Positions 16,836-25,368 of a DNA stretch of 64,000 nucleotides are shown piece by piece. The notes beneath the pieces were generated by a model. The model saw only the letters and a program-made list of their open reading frames with translations, was not told where the DNA came from and did no database searches. Numbering within the stretch: position 1 is the first letter of the stretch; each line of letters opens with the position of its first letter. A program made the translations under genes and the position numbers. The stretch is taken from positions 1-64,000 of the forward strand of contig CADCJW010000005.1 of assembly GCA_902801845.1 (NCBI GenBank), given 5' to 3'. Source of the stretch: an uncultured Eubacteriales bacterium (GTDB lineage Bacteria > Bacillota > Clostridia > Christensenellales > CAG-138).

Positions 16836-18572
16836 TTACGCTACCTCCTTTCTCATTTGGGACTCGTAGACTTCCTGATAGATCCTGTTCCGGGCGAGGA
16901 GCTCCTCGTGGGTGCCCACGTCGTTGATCCGCCCCTCGTCCAGGACCACGATCCGATCCGCCTCCATGACGGAGTTGAGCCGCTGGGCGATGATGATCTT
17001 GGTGGTCTCGGGGCAGACGGTCCGGAAGGCCTCCCGGATGGAGGCGTCGGTGGCCGTGTCCACGGCGCTGGTGGAGTCGTCCAGGATGAGTATCTTGGGA
17101 TTCTTCAGCAGGGCCCGGGCGATGCACAGCCGCTGCTTCTGGCCGCCGGACACGTTCACGCCCCCCTGCCCCAGGTCCGTGTCGTAGCCCTTGGGGAAGG
17201 ACAGGATGAAGTCGTGGGCGCAGGCAATCCTGCAGGCGGCCTCTATCTCCTCGTCCGTGGCGTTGGGGTCGCCCCACTTGAGATTCTCCCGGATGGTGCC
17301 GGAGAAGAGCACGTTCTTCTGGAGCACCATGCCGATGGCGCCCCTGAGCTCATCGGTGGAATAGTCCTTCACGTTCACGCCTCCCACCTTCACCGCGCCG
17401 GCGGTGGCCTCATAGAGCCGGGGGATCAGCTGGACCAGAGAGGTCTTGCCGCTGCCGGAGCCGCCGATGACACCGATGGTCTCGCCGCTTCGGATATGCA
17501 GGTCGATGTCCGTCAGGGTGGGGTTCTCGTCGCTGCCGGAGTAGGAGAAGTCCACGTGGTCGAAGTCCACGGAGCCGTCCTTCACCCGGATGGTGGAGGA
17601 CCGGTTCTCGTCGATATCGGGGACCTCGTCCAGCACCTCCCCCAACCGCTTGGCGGAGGCAGAGGACATGATGAGCATCATGAAGTACATGCTGAGCATC
17701 ATGAGGGAGATGAGGATAGAGCTGATATAGGAGATGAAGCTGATGAGCTCGCCGGAGGTCATCTGCCCCGTGGCGATATGGGTGCTGCCAATGCCCACCA
17801 CCGCCAGGATGCAGGCGTACATGGTGAGGGTCATGAGGGGCCCGTTCAGGATCAGGATCTTCTCCGCGCTGAACTGGGCGTCCCGCACGTCCTGGGCACT
17901 CTTCTTGAACTTTTTCGTCTCATAGTCCCCCCGGACGAAGGCCTTCACCACCCGGATGGCGATGAGGTTCTCCTGGGCGGAGCCGTTCATGTCGTCGTAC
18001 CGGTGGAGCATGGCGATAAAGCGGGGATAGGTGATCTTGGCGATCAGGGCAAGGCCGATGGCCAGCACTGGCAGGGCGCACAGCAGCACCAGCGACAGGC
18101 GGCCCGAGATGCGGATGGCCATGAAGGTGGCCAAAATAAGCTGGGCCGGGGAGCGCATGGCCATGCGGATGGTCATCTGAAAGGCCTGCTGCACATTGGT
18201 GATGTCGTTGGTCATGCGGGTGATCAACGACGGTGTGGTGAACTTGTCCGTGTTCTTGAAGGAGAAATCCTCCACCGCCCCGAAGACCGCATTCTGCAGG
18301 TTCATGGCAAAGCCCGTGGAGGAACGGGCGCCGAAGACGACCCCCAGCATGCCCAGGAGCATGGCGCCCAAGGTCAGCAGGATCATGACGCCGCCCATGC
18401 GGTACACGTAGGCCGTGTCGCCGAGGCTGATGCCGTTGTCGATGAGCAGGGCCATGTATTTGGGGATCAACACCTCGAAGACCACCTCGCCGATCATGCA
18501 GAAGATGGTGAGGAAGGCCGGGTACTTGTACTTCCCCACGTAGCCTAACAGCCGTTTGATGGTATCCTTCAT
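16836..18572 (-). CDS. ABC exporter half-transporter, subunit 1
   Basis: A 578-residue membrane-ATPase fusion. Walker A is GGSGSGKTS and the signature VSGGQKQRL. Walker B reads LILDDSTS, with aspartate in place of the catalytic glutamate, the usual mark of the degenerate site in heterodimeric exporters. The switch residue is glutamine (IAQRLNS), also as in degenerate sites. The start MKDTIKRLLGYV overlaps the MarR stop as ATGA; the open frame upstream of it is an artefact of GC-rich sequence. The substrate is unknown, probably a drug or a toxic metabolite. Confidence 0.92.
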   Translation of the reverse strand: MKDTIKRLLGYVGKYKYPAFLTIFCMIGEVVFEVLIPKYMALLIDNGISLGDTAYVYRMGGVMILLTLGAMLLGMLGVVFGARSSTGFAMNLQNAVFGAVEDFSFKNTDKFTTPSLITRMTNDITNVQQAFQMTIRMAMRSPAQLILATFMAIRISGRLSLVLLCALPVLAIGLALIAKITYPRFIAMLHRYDDMNGSAQENLIAIRVVKAFVRGDYETKKFKKSAQDVRDAQFSAEKILILNGPLMTLTMYACILAVVGIGSTHIATGQMTSGELISFISYISSILISLMMLSMYFMMLIMSSASAKRLGEVLDEVPDIDENRSSTIRVKDGSVDFDHVDFSYSGSDENPTLTDIDLHIRSGETIGVIGGSGSGKTSLVQLIPRLYEATAGAVKVGGVNVKDYSTDELRGAIGMVLQKNVLFSGTIRENLKWGDPNATDEEIEAACRIACAHDFILSFPKGYDTDLGQGGVNVSGGQKQRLCIARALLKNPKILILDDSTSAVDTATDASIREAFRTVCPETTKIIIAQRLNSVMEADRIVVLDEGRINDVGTHEELLARNRIYQEVYESQMRKEVA

Positions 18573-19054
18573 TTCTTCTCCTTCCGCTTGTCCGCTTCCG
18601 CCAGGGCGCCGAAGACCTGGTTGGGGTTGAGGTCCCGCCCGCCCAGGTTGTCCAGGATCCTGTCCAGCACCCGAACGAAGGCCGCCCGGTCCGATTCGTC
18701 GATGCCCTCGTAAGCCAGGGCGTTCACCCGATCCAGCATGGCCCGCTTCTCCAGCGTCAGCGTCCGCCCCTCGTCGGTGACGAACAGCTGGTTCTTCCGC
18801 CGGTTCCCCGGGTCCACCCGCCGCTCCAGCAGGCCCTCCTTTTCGAGGCGCTTGCAGCTGGTAGCCACGGAGGCCGCCGAGATATAGAGCCAGGCCGCCA
18901 CCTCCCCCTGGGTGCAGCCGGGGTGCTCCAGGATGTAGGCCATGAGGGGCACGGGGATCAGCTTTTGGTGCAGTCGCTCCCGCTCCCGGTTCAGGGCCGT
19001 GCGCCACAGGGCGTGGGCCAAAGCCATCCGCAGGAACAGTTCCTCGTTTTGCAT
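18569..19054 (-). CDS. MarR-family repressor of the ABC exporter operon
   Basis: A 161-residue winged-helix regulator. The HTH is around residues 45-80 (TQGEVAAWLYISAASVATSCKRLEKEGLLERR), followed by a basic wing (DPGNRRKNQLFVT). The start MQNEEL was chosen because AGGAGG lies just before it; an ATG 18 bases upstream would place that site inside the coding region. The gene leads an operon with two exporter subunits and faces a perfect promoter with a large palindrome, so ligand-released autorepression is the likely mode. Confidence 0.9.
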   Translation of the reverse strand: MQNEELFLRMALAHALWRTALNRERERLHQKLIPVPLMAYILEHPGCTQGEVAAWLYISAASVATSCKRLEKEGLLERRVDPGNRRKNQLFVTDEGRTLTLEKRAMLDRVNALAYEGIDESDRAAFVRVLDRILDNLGGRDLNPNQVFGALAEADKRKEKK

Positions 19055-19080
19055 ATTTCCTCCTGTTTGCATAAAATTAA

Positions 19081-19133
19081 ATAGTTAACTGTTAATCAGT
19101 TAACTATTATAAACTTAACTGTTGAAATGTCAA
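19081..19133 (-). promoter_or_regulatory. Promoter and palindromic operator of the MarR-ABC operon
   Basis: Minus-strand TTGACA (19133-19128), 16-base spacer, TATAAT (19111-19106). A 27-base near-perfect palindrome, two ATAGTTAACTG arms around a 5-base centre (19081-19107), overlaps the -10 box and the start point. This is where a MarR dimer would block transcription. An almost identical module lies at 19878-19930. Confidence 0.85.
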
Positions 19134-19325
19134 TAAGAAAAACGGAGCAAGATCGAAAACCCGGCACGGGAAGGCCCTCCCCTAACGGGGCCCGTCGTTC
19201 TTCCCCCGCAGGGGCCGCGGTTTACCCGGCCCGCCGCGTCCGTTTTTTCTCCGGAAGGGCAAACAGGCTTCGCCGATCGTCACATATGCTTCCCTCGTTC
19301 TCTGTCTGTCGTATCCTTTTTCCGC

Positions 19326-19850
19326 TCACAGCGTGATCCAGTATCGTCTGACAAGATGATGTCCTTCTGCTTCGGTATGCCTTTCAATGGTATCCCAAAG
19401 CTTTCCGCCCAGCTTTTCGCAGACATGAACGGATGCCGCATTCCGCTCGTTGATGATCAGCAGAACCTTTTCCATGCCGTGTTCTCTGGCGATTTCCAGC
19501 CCGCGGCGCAGGATCTGCGTCCCATATCCTTTATTCCACTCCGAAACTCTTACCGCATAGCCGATGCTTCCGATATCCTGCATCACTTTCGGGGGAAACT
19601 CCGTCCTCAGTTGGAACTCTCCGATAAACCTGCCGTCATCCACTGCCCAATAGTGAAAGCTGACGGGCTGCCCCTCCACAAGTCCCTTTTCCTTCCGATC
19701 GTACCAGTCCTTTGTGCGTGTAAACCAGTCGCCCACCAGATGCTTCGGATCTGAAGGCCTGAAGAACACAATGTTGTGATCATAGTATTCCTGGCAGTAT
19801 GATGTATACTCCTCCGCATACTCCGGACATCGTTTGATCAGTTGCAGCAT
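19326..19850 (-). CDS. GNAT family N-acetyltransferase
   Basis: A 174-residue acetyltransferase of the RimJ/RimL-like type. The acetyl-CoA loop appears as RVSEWNKGYGTQILRRGLE, followed by NERNAASVHVCEKLGGKLW. It would transfer an acetyl group to an amine on a small molecule or protein; the substrate is unknown. The gene is fired from a near-copy of the MarR-ABC promoter-operator, so it is probably in the same regulon and may modify the compound that the exporter pumps. GAGAGGG precedes the ATG. Confidence 0.88.
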   Translation of the reverse strand: MLQLIKRCPEYAEEYTSYCQEYYDHNIVFFRPSDPKHLVGDWFTRTKDWYDRKEKGLVEGQPVSFHYWAVDDGRFIGEFQLRTEFPPKVMQDIGSIGYAVRVSEWNKGYGTQILRRGLEIAREHGMEKVLLIINERNAASVHVCEKLGGKLWDTIERHTEAEGHHLVRRYWITL

Positions 19851-19877
19851 GTTTCCCTCTCGTTTGCATAAAACTAA

Positions 19878-19930
19878 ATAGTTAACTGTTAGTCAGTTAA
19901 CTATTGTAAACTTAACTACACAAATGTCAA
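19878..19930 (-). promoter_or_regulatory. Duplicated MarR-type promoter-operator before the GNAT gene
   Basis: Minus-strand TTGACA (19930-19925), 16-base spacer, TACAAT (19908-19903) and the palindrome with ATAGTTAACTG arms (19878-19904). Across 67 bases it matches the module at 19067-19133 at about nine positions in ten, including the bases upstream of the Shine-Dalgarno site. Confidence 0.85.
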
Positions 19931-19957
19931 TGGGGAAAACAAGAAGGAAAGGAGGCG

Positions 19958-20674
19958 TTACTCCTCCAGCAGGCTGCGCAGGATACGCTTGCGGTCGGAG
20001 AGGAAAAGGCTGGTGATCTGGTAGCTGTCCGTGTCCTCATAGGCGATGGGATGAAGGGGCCCGTCGTCGAAGGAGAGGATGGCGGCGTCCGGAAGCCCCA
20101 GCAGGATGGGCGAATGGGTGACGAGGATGAACTGGGCCCCGGCCTGGGCACAGATGTGGATCTCCCTAAGCAGGGTCAGCTGCCGCTGAGGGGACAGGGC
20201 CGCCTCGGGCTCGTCCAGCAGATAGACCCCGCCGCCCCGGAAATTGTTTTGGACCGTGGCCAAGAAGCTCTCCCCGTGGGACTTTTCGTGAAGATGTTGA
20301 GGCGTGCCGCCGCTTTGGCTGTATGCTGCCTCCGCCGTGGCCACGTTGTAGAAGCTCTCCGCCCGCAAGAAGTATCCCCATCGGGCCTTTTTCGGTCCCT
20401 TGATGAGGCGCATGTGCCGGTTCAGCTCGGAATGGGAATCGAAGGTGGAGAAGGAATAGTTCTTGGTGCCGCCCTCGGGATTGAAGCCGTAACTTACAGC
20501 CAAGGCTTCCAGGAGGGTGGATTTGCCGCTGCCGTTCTCCCCCACGAAGCAGGTGACGGGGCTTTCAAAGTCCACCCGATCCACCCCCGCGATGGCGTCG
20601 ATATCCCAGAGGTAGCTGTCCTTCCCTACCCCGTCCCAGTCCATGCAGGCCGCCCGGATAAACAGATCGTTCAT
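19958..20674 (-). CDS. ABC-type AAA ATPase
   Basis: A 238-residue stand-alone ATPase of the SMC/RecF-like class. Walker A is VGENGSGKSTLLEA near residue 45, Walker B is VYLLDEPEAALSP, and an H-loop follows as VTHSPILLGLPDA. The signature segment between them is weak. There is no TOPRIM domain, unlike OLD nucleases, and no membrane partner. Its start overlaps the end of the metallopeptidase gene by 4 bases (ATGA), so the two are coupled. The role is unknown. Confidence 0.8.
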   Translation of the reverse strand: MNDLFIRAACMDWDGVGKDSYLWDIDAIAGVDRVDFESPVTCFVGENGSGKSTLLEALAVSYGFNPEGGTKNYSFSTFDSHSELNRHMRLIKGPKKARWGYFLRAESFYNVATAEAAYSQSGGTPQHLHEKSHGESFLATVQNNFRGGGVYLLDEPEAALSPQRQLTLLREIHICAQAGAQFILVTHSPILLGLPDAAILSFDDGPLHPIAYEDTDSYQITSLFLSDRKRILRSLLEE

Positions 20675-21429
20675 GGCGTTTCTCCCGCCAGCACGGCCGC
20701 ATGAAACGCCGCTTCGATTTGATCTTTATGGATATCCAAGCATCGACCGAGGTTTTCCAACAGGGGCATATCGGACGGATAAACCTCCTGCAAGAATCGC
20801 TTCGCGCCAAGTTTTTCTATCAGAAAGGCCACGAAAGCCCCGGCGATGGGATAGGTGATCTCGGTGGGATGGGCGAAAAACGACTCGTCCGAAATCAGCT
20901 CACAAAGGGGGACGTATCGACCGTCCTTCAAAAACGCCTTCACCCACCGGTCGTTGGGCTTGCCCCAGAAGGCGCCGTCGGTATACATGGCCAAGCCCTC
21001 GCTGAGGAACTGACTTTTGGGCATGCAGAGCGCATAGGAAAACAGGTGGGTCACCTCGTGGCAGCCCACGCATTTGACCTGGTCGTCATAGGCGGCGAAC
21101 ACATACTTGGGCGCGATGCTGAACCCGTTGATCGGATACGCCCCCTCCCCGCCGAACAGCTCGCCCAGGACCGCCCCGTTCTCCTCCGGTGAGGCCGTCA
21201 GCAAGTATTCGATCTTCTCCGGCAGCTCGTACCCGAACAGGGCCTTGAGCTTCTCATAGGCCTGCTCCTGCTCCGCCGCGATATCCTCGATCTCCCGCGC
21301 CGCCGGGGACCCGGGGGCGAACCGGAACACATGGTGCTCCGTCTCCCGCGCCAGGCTCAGCCGGTCCAGGGTTTTCGATTCCACCTCTGTCAACGTATCG
21401 GACTCATCGCCCCAGATAAACAGCTTCAT
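20671..21429 (-). CDS. Zinc metallopeptidase-like protein (peptidase MA type)
   Basis: A 252-residue protein with a gluzincin site: H124-E125-x-x-H128 (CHEVTHLF) and a third ligand E144 in LSEGLAMYTDG. This is the peptidase MA-like arrangement. No signal peptide is present, so it acts in the cytoplasm. It lies 8 bases after hflX and overlaps the following ATPase gene, forming a three-gene operon. The substrate is unknown. Confidence 0.75.
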   Translation of the reverse strand: MKLFIWGDESDTLTEVESKTLDRLSLARETEHHVFRFAPGSPAAREIEDIAAEQEQAYEKLKALFGYELPEKIEYLLTASPEENGAVLGELFGGEGAYPINGFSIAPKYVFAAYDDQVKCVGCHEVTHLFSYALCMPKSQFLSEGLAMYTDGAFWGKPNDRWVKAFLKDGRYVPLCELISDESFFAHPTEITYPIAGAFVAFLIEKLGAKRFLQEVYPSDMPLLENLGRCLDIHKDQIEAAFHAAVLAGETP

Positions 21430-21437
21430 GCGCTCTC

Positions 21438-23204
21438 CTATTCCAGGCTCCGTTTCACCTTCCAGAGCTTGTCCTCAGCGATGAGGACCTTGATGCGGGT
21501 GCCGGTCTCCTCGTGGGTCTCCTCTAAGATGTTGCCCGCGGCCCGGAGGGCCTGCATGGCGTCGTACTTTTCATAGGGGATGAACAGCTCCATGAGCCGC
21601 TGGCCCTGGTTGAGCTTGTCCTCGGCCTTTATGAGGAGCTCCTCCAACCCCTGGCCCGTGAGCGCGCTGATGTGGACGAAGTCGCCCCGGTGGGCGGGCA
21701 GAGCCCCCTCCTTGTCCACCTTGTTGTACACGTCGATGCGGGGGGTGTTCCCGGCGCCCAGGGAGGTGAGGACCTGGTCCACCACCTGCATCTGGACCTC
21801 GTAATGGGGGCAGCTGCTGTCGATGACGTGGAGGATCAAGTCCGCGTCCCGGACCTCCTCCAGGGTGGAGCGAAAGGCCTCGATCAGGTCCGTGGGGAGC
21901 TTGTTGATGAAGCCCACGGTGTCGCTGAGGATGCAAGCCGTGCCCTGGGGCAGGGTGATCTGGCGGACCACCGGGTCCAGCGTGGCAAAGAGCCTGTCCT
22001 CCGCCAGGACCGAGGCGTTGGTGAGGGCATTCAAGAGGGTGCTCTTGCCTGCGTTGGTGTAACCGACGAGAGCGATGAGAGGCACGCCGGTCCGCTTCCG
22101 GGCGGTGCGGCGAAGGGAGCGCTGGCCCTCCACCTCCTTCAATTCCTCCTTCAATTCGTAGATCCGGCGGCGGATGCGGCGGCGGTCGATCTCCAGCTTC
22201 TTTTCGCCGGGGCCGCGCATACCCACGCCCGCGCCCTGGCGGGAGAGGGCCAGGCCCGTGCCCAGGAGCCGGGGCAGCCGGTATTGGAGCTGAGCGAGCT
22301 CCACCTGCAGCCGCCCCTCCCGGCTGGTGGCCCGGGTGGCGAAGATGTCCAATATGAGCATGGTCCTATCGATGACCGGGGTGCAGAGGATGTCCTCCAG
22401 GTTGCGGATCTGGATGGCGGAAAGCTCGTCGTCGAAGATGAACAGATCCGCCTCCGTGGCGCTGGCCAGCAGGCGCAGCTCGTCCGCCTTGCCGGAGCCG
22501 ATATAGGTGGCGCTGTCGATGGACCGTTTCTTTTGGCTCTCCCGACGGATCACGTCCACTCCGGCGGTCCTGGCCAATTCCTCTAATTCAGACAGGGTGT
22601 CGTAGCCCTCGTTGTTCTCGATGCCCACCAGGATGGCCCGCTCCGGCTTCGTCCCGGCCACGTCCACGGCAGGAGCCTTCAATCGCTGATCTGCCTCCAA
22701 AATGGCGTCCAGCAGCCCCCGCTGAGGGAGCCGATCCCATTTGAGAGGGCCGTAGATGAGGGGCTTTCGCTCCTGGTCCACCACCTCGCCCACGAAGGCG
22801 GCGTAAAAGCTGGTGGGGGCTCCGTCCTTCACGCCCACGGCGCACATGGCGTCCAGGCGCATGGCGTTCAGGGTACCGAGATCCACGTCCGACAGATACC
22901 CGCTGCCGTTGGGGTGGGTGTGGATGCAGCGGACGCCGCAGAGCCGATCCACGTTTCGGACCAGGCGCATCTCAGGCATGGACACGGTCCGATCGTCCCC
23001 GATGGACACGTCCTTGATGAGGCCCGCCCGGGAGATGTACACGCTGATCTCCCGGTTGATCCGGCCCGTGAAGGCGCACAAAGCTTCCAGCAGCTCCCGG
23101 GAGGCGAAGGTGCCCGCAGGCTGGTCCATATCGTACAGCGACTTCATTTCCGCCAGCAGCACGTCGCGGATGCCGCTGATGTTTCCGTTTATCTTCTGTT
23201 CCAT
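21438..23204 (-). CDS. hflX: GTPase HflX with an N-terminal JAMM-like domain
   Basis: HflX rescues or splits stalled ribosomes using GTP. The GTPase core is complete: G1 GYTNAGKS, G3 DTVGF and G4 NKVD, after the HflX glycine-rich segment [21 protein letters not shown]. The protein is 588 residues, about 160 longer than E. coli HflX. The extra N-terminal region contains E52, then H95-T-H97, seven residues, S105, two residues and D108, which matches the JAMM metal-site pattern. The promoter lies 7 bases before the ATG and there is no Shine-Dalgarno site, predicting a leaderless mRNA. It is first in an operon with a metallopeptidase and an ATPase. Confidence 0.93.
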   Translation of the reverse strand: MEQKINGNISGIRDVLLAEMKSLYDMDQPAGTFASRELLEALCAFTGRINREISVYISRAGLIKDVSIGDDRTVSMPEMRLVRNVDRLCGVRCIHTHPNGSGYLSDVDLGTLNAMRLDAMCAVGVKDGAPTSFYAAFVGEVVDQERKPLIYGPLKWDRLPQRGLLDAILEADQRLKAPAVDVAGTKPERAILVGIENNEGYDTLSELEELARTAGVDVIRRESQKKRSIDSATYIGSGKADELRLLASATEADLFIFDDELSAIQIRNLEDILCTPVIDRTMLILDIFATRATSREGRLQVELAQLQYRLPRLLGTGLALSRQGAGVGMRGPGEKKLEIDRRRIRRRIYELKEELKEVEGQRSLRRTARKRTGVPLIALVGYTNAGKSTLLNALTNASVLAEDRLFATLDPVVRQITLPQGTACILSDTVGFINKLPTDLIEAFRSTLEEVRDADLILHVIDSSCPHYEVQMQVVDQVLTSLGAGNTPRIDVYNKVDKEGALPAHRGDFVHISALTGQGLEELLIKAEDKLNQGQRLMELFIPYEKYDAMQALRAAGNILEETHEETGTRIKVLIAEDKLWKVKRSLE

Positions 23205-23211
23205 GGGAAAA

Positions 23212-23240
23212 AGTATATCATGGCCCGGGGGGATTGTAAA
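23212..23240 (-). promoter_or_regulatory. hflX promoter, leaderless
   Basis: Minus-strand TTTACA (23240-23235), 17-base spacer, TATACT (23217-23212); 7 bases separate it from the ATG at 23204. Confidence 0.65.
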
Positions 23241-23250
23241 CGAAAACCGG

Positions 23251-23278
23251 TTGTATGTTCCCCGAAACCTGCTATAAT
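23251..23278 (+). promoter_or_regulatory. Promoter of the M18 peptidase/LUD operon
   Basis: TTGTAT (23251-23256), 16-base spacer, TATAAT (23273-23278). It is divergent from the hflX promoter, with about 10 bases between the two -35 boxes. Confidence 0.65.
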
Positions 23279-23307
23279 GGAAGCAGCAAAATTTGTCGGA
23301 GGTGGCT

Positions 23308-24600
23308 ATGAAACAGGATATCCAGGCGTTGATGGACTTTTTGACCCGGTCCGTGTCCCCCTATCACGGGGTGGCGGAGGTGCTGCGCATCTTGGACGAG
23401 GAGGGCTTTGCCGATCTGCCCCTCACCGGCGACTGGCGGCTCGTCCCCGGGGGTAAGTATCGGATCGACTGCCGGGGGACCATGGCCGTGGCCTTCACCG
23501 TGGGCGAGAGCTTCCGGCCCCAGGACGGGTTCCGGGTGGCGGCCAACCACATGGATTGGCCCTGCTTCTATATCAAGCCGGACCCGGAGCAGGTGGCGGC
23601 CGGTTGTCTGAAGCTGTCCGTGGAGCCCTACGGCGGCCTCATAAACAACACCTGGATGGATCGGCCCCTGTCCTGCGCGGGGCTGGTGACGGTGAAGGGA
23701 GAGCGGGCCATGGCGCCGGAGCGGCGGCTGTTCGACTTCGGCCGGCCCCTGTTCACCATTCCCAACCTGGCCATCCACATGAACCGGGAGGTGAACAAGG
23801 GCGTGGCTTTGGAGCCCGCCCGGGATCTGCTGCCCCTGTGCGCCGCGGTGGAAAAGGAGTTCAACAAGAACGGCTTCTTCCTTAAAAAGGTGGCGGACCG
23901 GCTGAGCGTGGCCCCGGAGGACATCCTCTCCTTCGACCTGGTGCTCTACAACGCGGAAGCGCCCCAGCTCATCGGCTTCGAGGAGGAGTTTTTGTCCTCC
24001 CCCCGGCTGGACAATCTGACCTCCGCCTTCGCCTGCCTGGCCGGCATCACCGGGCCCCAGCGGCCTTCCGGGGTGAACATCGCCGCCTTCTTCGATCACG
24101 AGGAGATCGGCAGCCAGACCAAGACCGGCGCCGACAGCGATACGTTGACTTTCATCACCGAAAAGATCGCCTGCGCCCTGGGCCTGGACCGGGCCGGGTA
24201 TCTGAACGCCCTGCTCTCCGGGTTCCTGCTGAGCTGCGACGTGGCCCACGCCCTGCACCCCAACCGGATGGAGCTGTATGACGGGGGGAACTGCGCCCTG
24301 ATGAACCGGGGCGTTTCCCTGAAGCTGAACTACTCCCAGCGGTACGCCACGGACGCCGTGGGCGTGGGGATCGTGGAGGGGCTGTGCAAGGCCCGGAACA
24401 TCCCCTATCAGCGGTTTATGAACAAGGCCGGCAGCCCCGGGGGCGGCACTTTGGGCAAGTTTACGGCCAGCAGCCTGTCCATGCCCTCCGCGGACATCGG
24501 CGTGCCGATCTTGGCCATGCACTCCGCCCGGGAGCTCATGGGGGCCAGGGACCAGCAGAGCATGAACGATCTGGTGTCCGCCTTCTTCGCGGAGGCGTGA
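23308..24600 (+). CDS. M18 family aminopeptidase
   Basis: A 430-residue cytosolic dinuclear zinc aminopeptidase. Signatures include the ligand segment [29 protein letters not shown] carrying the catalytic glutamate pair, and the C-terminal [18 protein letters not shown]. It trims N-terminal residues from peptides. The ATG at 23308 is preceded by GGAGGT; a TTG five codons earlier is unlikely to be used. It is followed after 3 bases by the LUD-domain gene, so the two form an operon. Confidence 0.9.
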   Translation: MKQDIQALMDFLTRSVSPYHGVAEVLRILDEEGFADLPLTGDWRLVPGGKYRIDCRGTMAVAFTVGESFRPQDGFRVAANHMDWPCFYIKPDPEQVAAGCLKLSVEPYGGLINNTWMDRPLSCAGLVTVKGERAMAPERRLFDFGRPLFTIPNLAIHMNREVNKGVALEPARDLLPLCAAVEKEFNKNGFFLKKVADRLSVAPEDILSFDLVLYNAEAPQLIGFEEEFLSSPRLDNLTSAFACLAGITGPQRPSGVNIAAFFDHEEIGSQTKTGADSDTLTFITEKIACALGLDRAGYLNALLSGFLLSCDVAHALHPNRMELYDGGNCALMNRGVSLKLNYSQRYATDAVGVGIVEGLCKARNIPYQRFMNKAGSPGGGTLGKFTASSLSMPSADIGVPILAMHSARELMGARDQQSMNDLVSAFFAEA

Positions 24601-24603
24601 GCT

Positions 24604-25209
24604 ATGGACGAGGGGCGGTTCATCGAAAACCTGAAGCGCCGGGGGTATGAGGTGACCATCTTCGACACCGGCGCGGCGGCGGCGGCGTATCTCGAGGGGG
24701 CCATCGAGGGGAAAACCGTGGGCTTCGGGGATTCGGAGACCATGCTGAGCATGGGCCTCTATGACAAGCTGGCGGCCCACAACCAGGTGTTCGACCCCAT
24801 GCACCGGCCCCAGGGGGAGAGCTTCCGGGAGACGGCGAAAAAGACATTGCTCACCGACGTGTTCCTCACCTCCCTGAACGCCATGAGCGAGACCGGGGAG
24901 CTGGTGAACATCGACGGCACGGGGAACCGGGTGGCCGGATCCCTTTTCGGCCACGAGAAGGTGTATTTCGTGGTGAGCCTGAACAAGCTCTGCCCCACCC
25001 TGGAGGACGCCGTCTTTCGGGCCCGGAACGTGGCCGCCCCCCAAAACGCCGCCCGCCACGGGTTCAGCAACCCCTGCGCCGTCCGGGGGGACCGGTGCTA
25101 CGACTGCGCCGCCAAGGATCGCATCTGCAACGCCCTGGTGGTCCACTATCGAAAGATGCGGGGGATCCGGATGGAGGTCGTGCTGATCCGGGAGCCGATG
25201 GGATTATAA
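24604..25209 (+). CDS. LUD domain protein (LutC/DUF162-like)
   Basis: A 201-residue protein of the lactate-utilisation domain family. GFGDSETMLSMGL, the TDVFLTSLNAMSETGELVNIDGTGNRVA segment and the cysteine-bearing C-terminus (NPCAVRGDRCYDCAAKDRIC) are typical. Many clostridial members stand alone without LutA or LutB, as here, and their function is uncertain. Its Shine-Dalgarno site (GGAGG) overlaps the end of the peptidase gene. Confidence 0.85.
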   Translation: MDEGRFIENLKRRGYEVTIFDTGAAAAAYLEGAIEGKTVGFGDSETMLSMGLYDKLAAHNQVFDPMHRPQGESFRETAKKTLLTDVFLTSLNAMSETGELVNIDGTGNRVAGSLFGHEKVYFVVSLNKLCPTLEDAVFRARNVAAPQNAARHGFSNPCAVRGDRCYDCAAKDRICNALVVHYRKMRGIRMEVVLIREPMGL

Positions 25210-25220
25210 AGGGCTTCTTT

Positions 25221-25356
25221 GCCGCTTTTTTCTCTTCGTGAAGAGAAAAAAGCGGCGCAAAAAAGAGAAGCACAGGGGATATAAATGGGAGTACAGCTAA
25301 GCCATACTCCCTTCTGAAAGTTCTTTGGGTGCACCCTTTCTTTCAAGAAAGGGTGC
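25221..25356. repeat. Inverted pair of tailed palindromes around a hairpin (copy 4)
   Basis: Left unit: 17-bp stem GCCGCTTTTTTCTCTTC / GAAGAGAAAAAAGCGGC (25221-25237 / 25240-25256), tail GCAAAAAAGAGAAGC. Right unit, inverted: 12-bp stem GCACCCTTTCTT / AAGAAAGGGTGC (25331-25342 / 25345-25356), minus-strand tail ACCCAAAGAACTTTC. A short GGGAGTA / TACTCCC hairpin (25287-25311) lies between. It separates the convergent LUD and radA genes. Confidence 0.8.
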
Positions 25357-25368
25357 GTCTGTTTTTAA

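Noticed and set aside
19127-19336. A 69-codon plus-strand frame between marR and the GNAT gene
   Set aside because: No ribosome site, Arg/Pro-rich composition and it overlaps the marR promoter. I see no other feature in 19134-19325.
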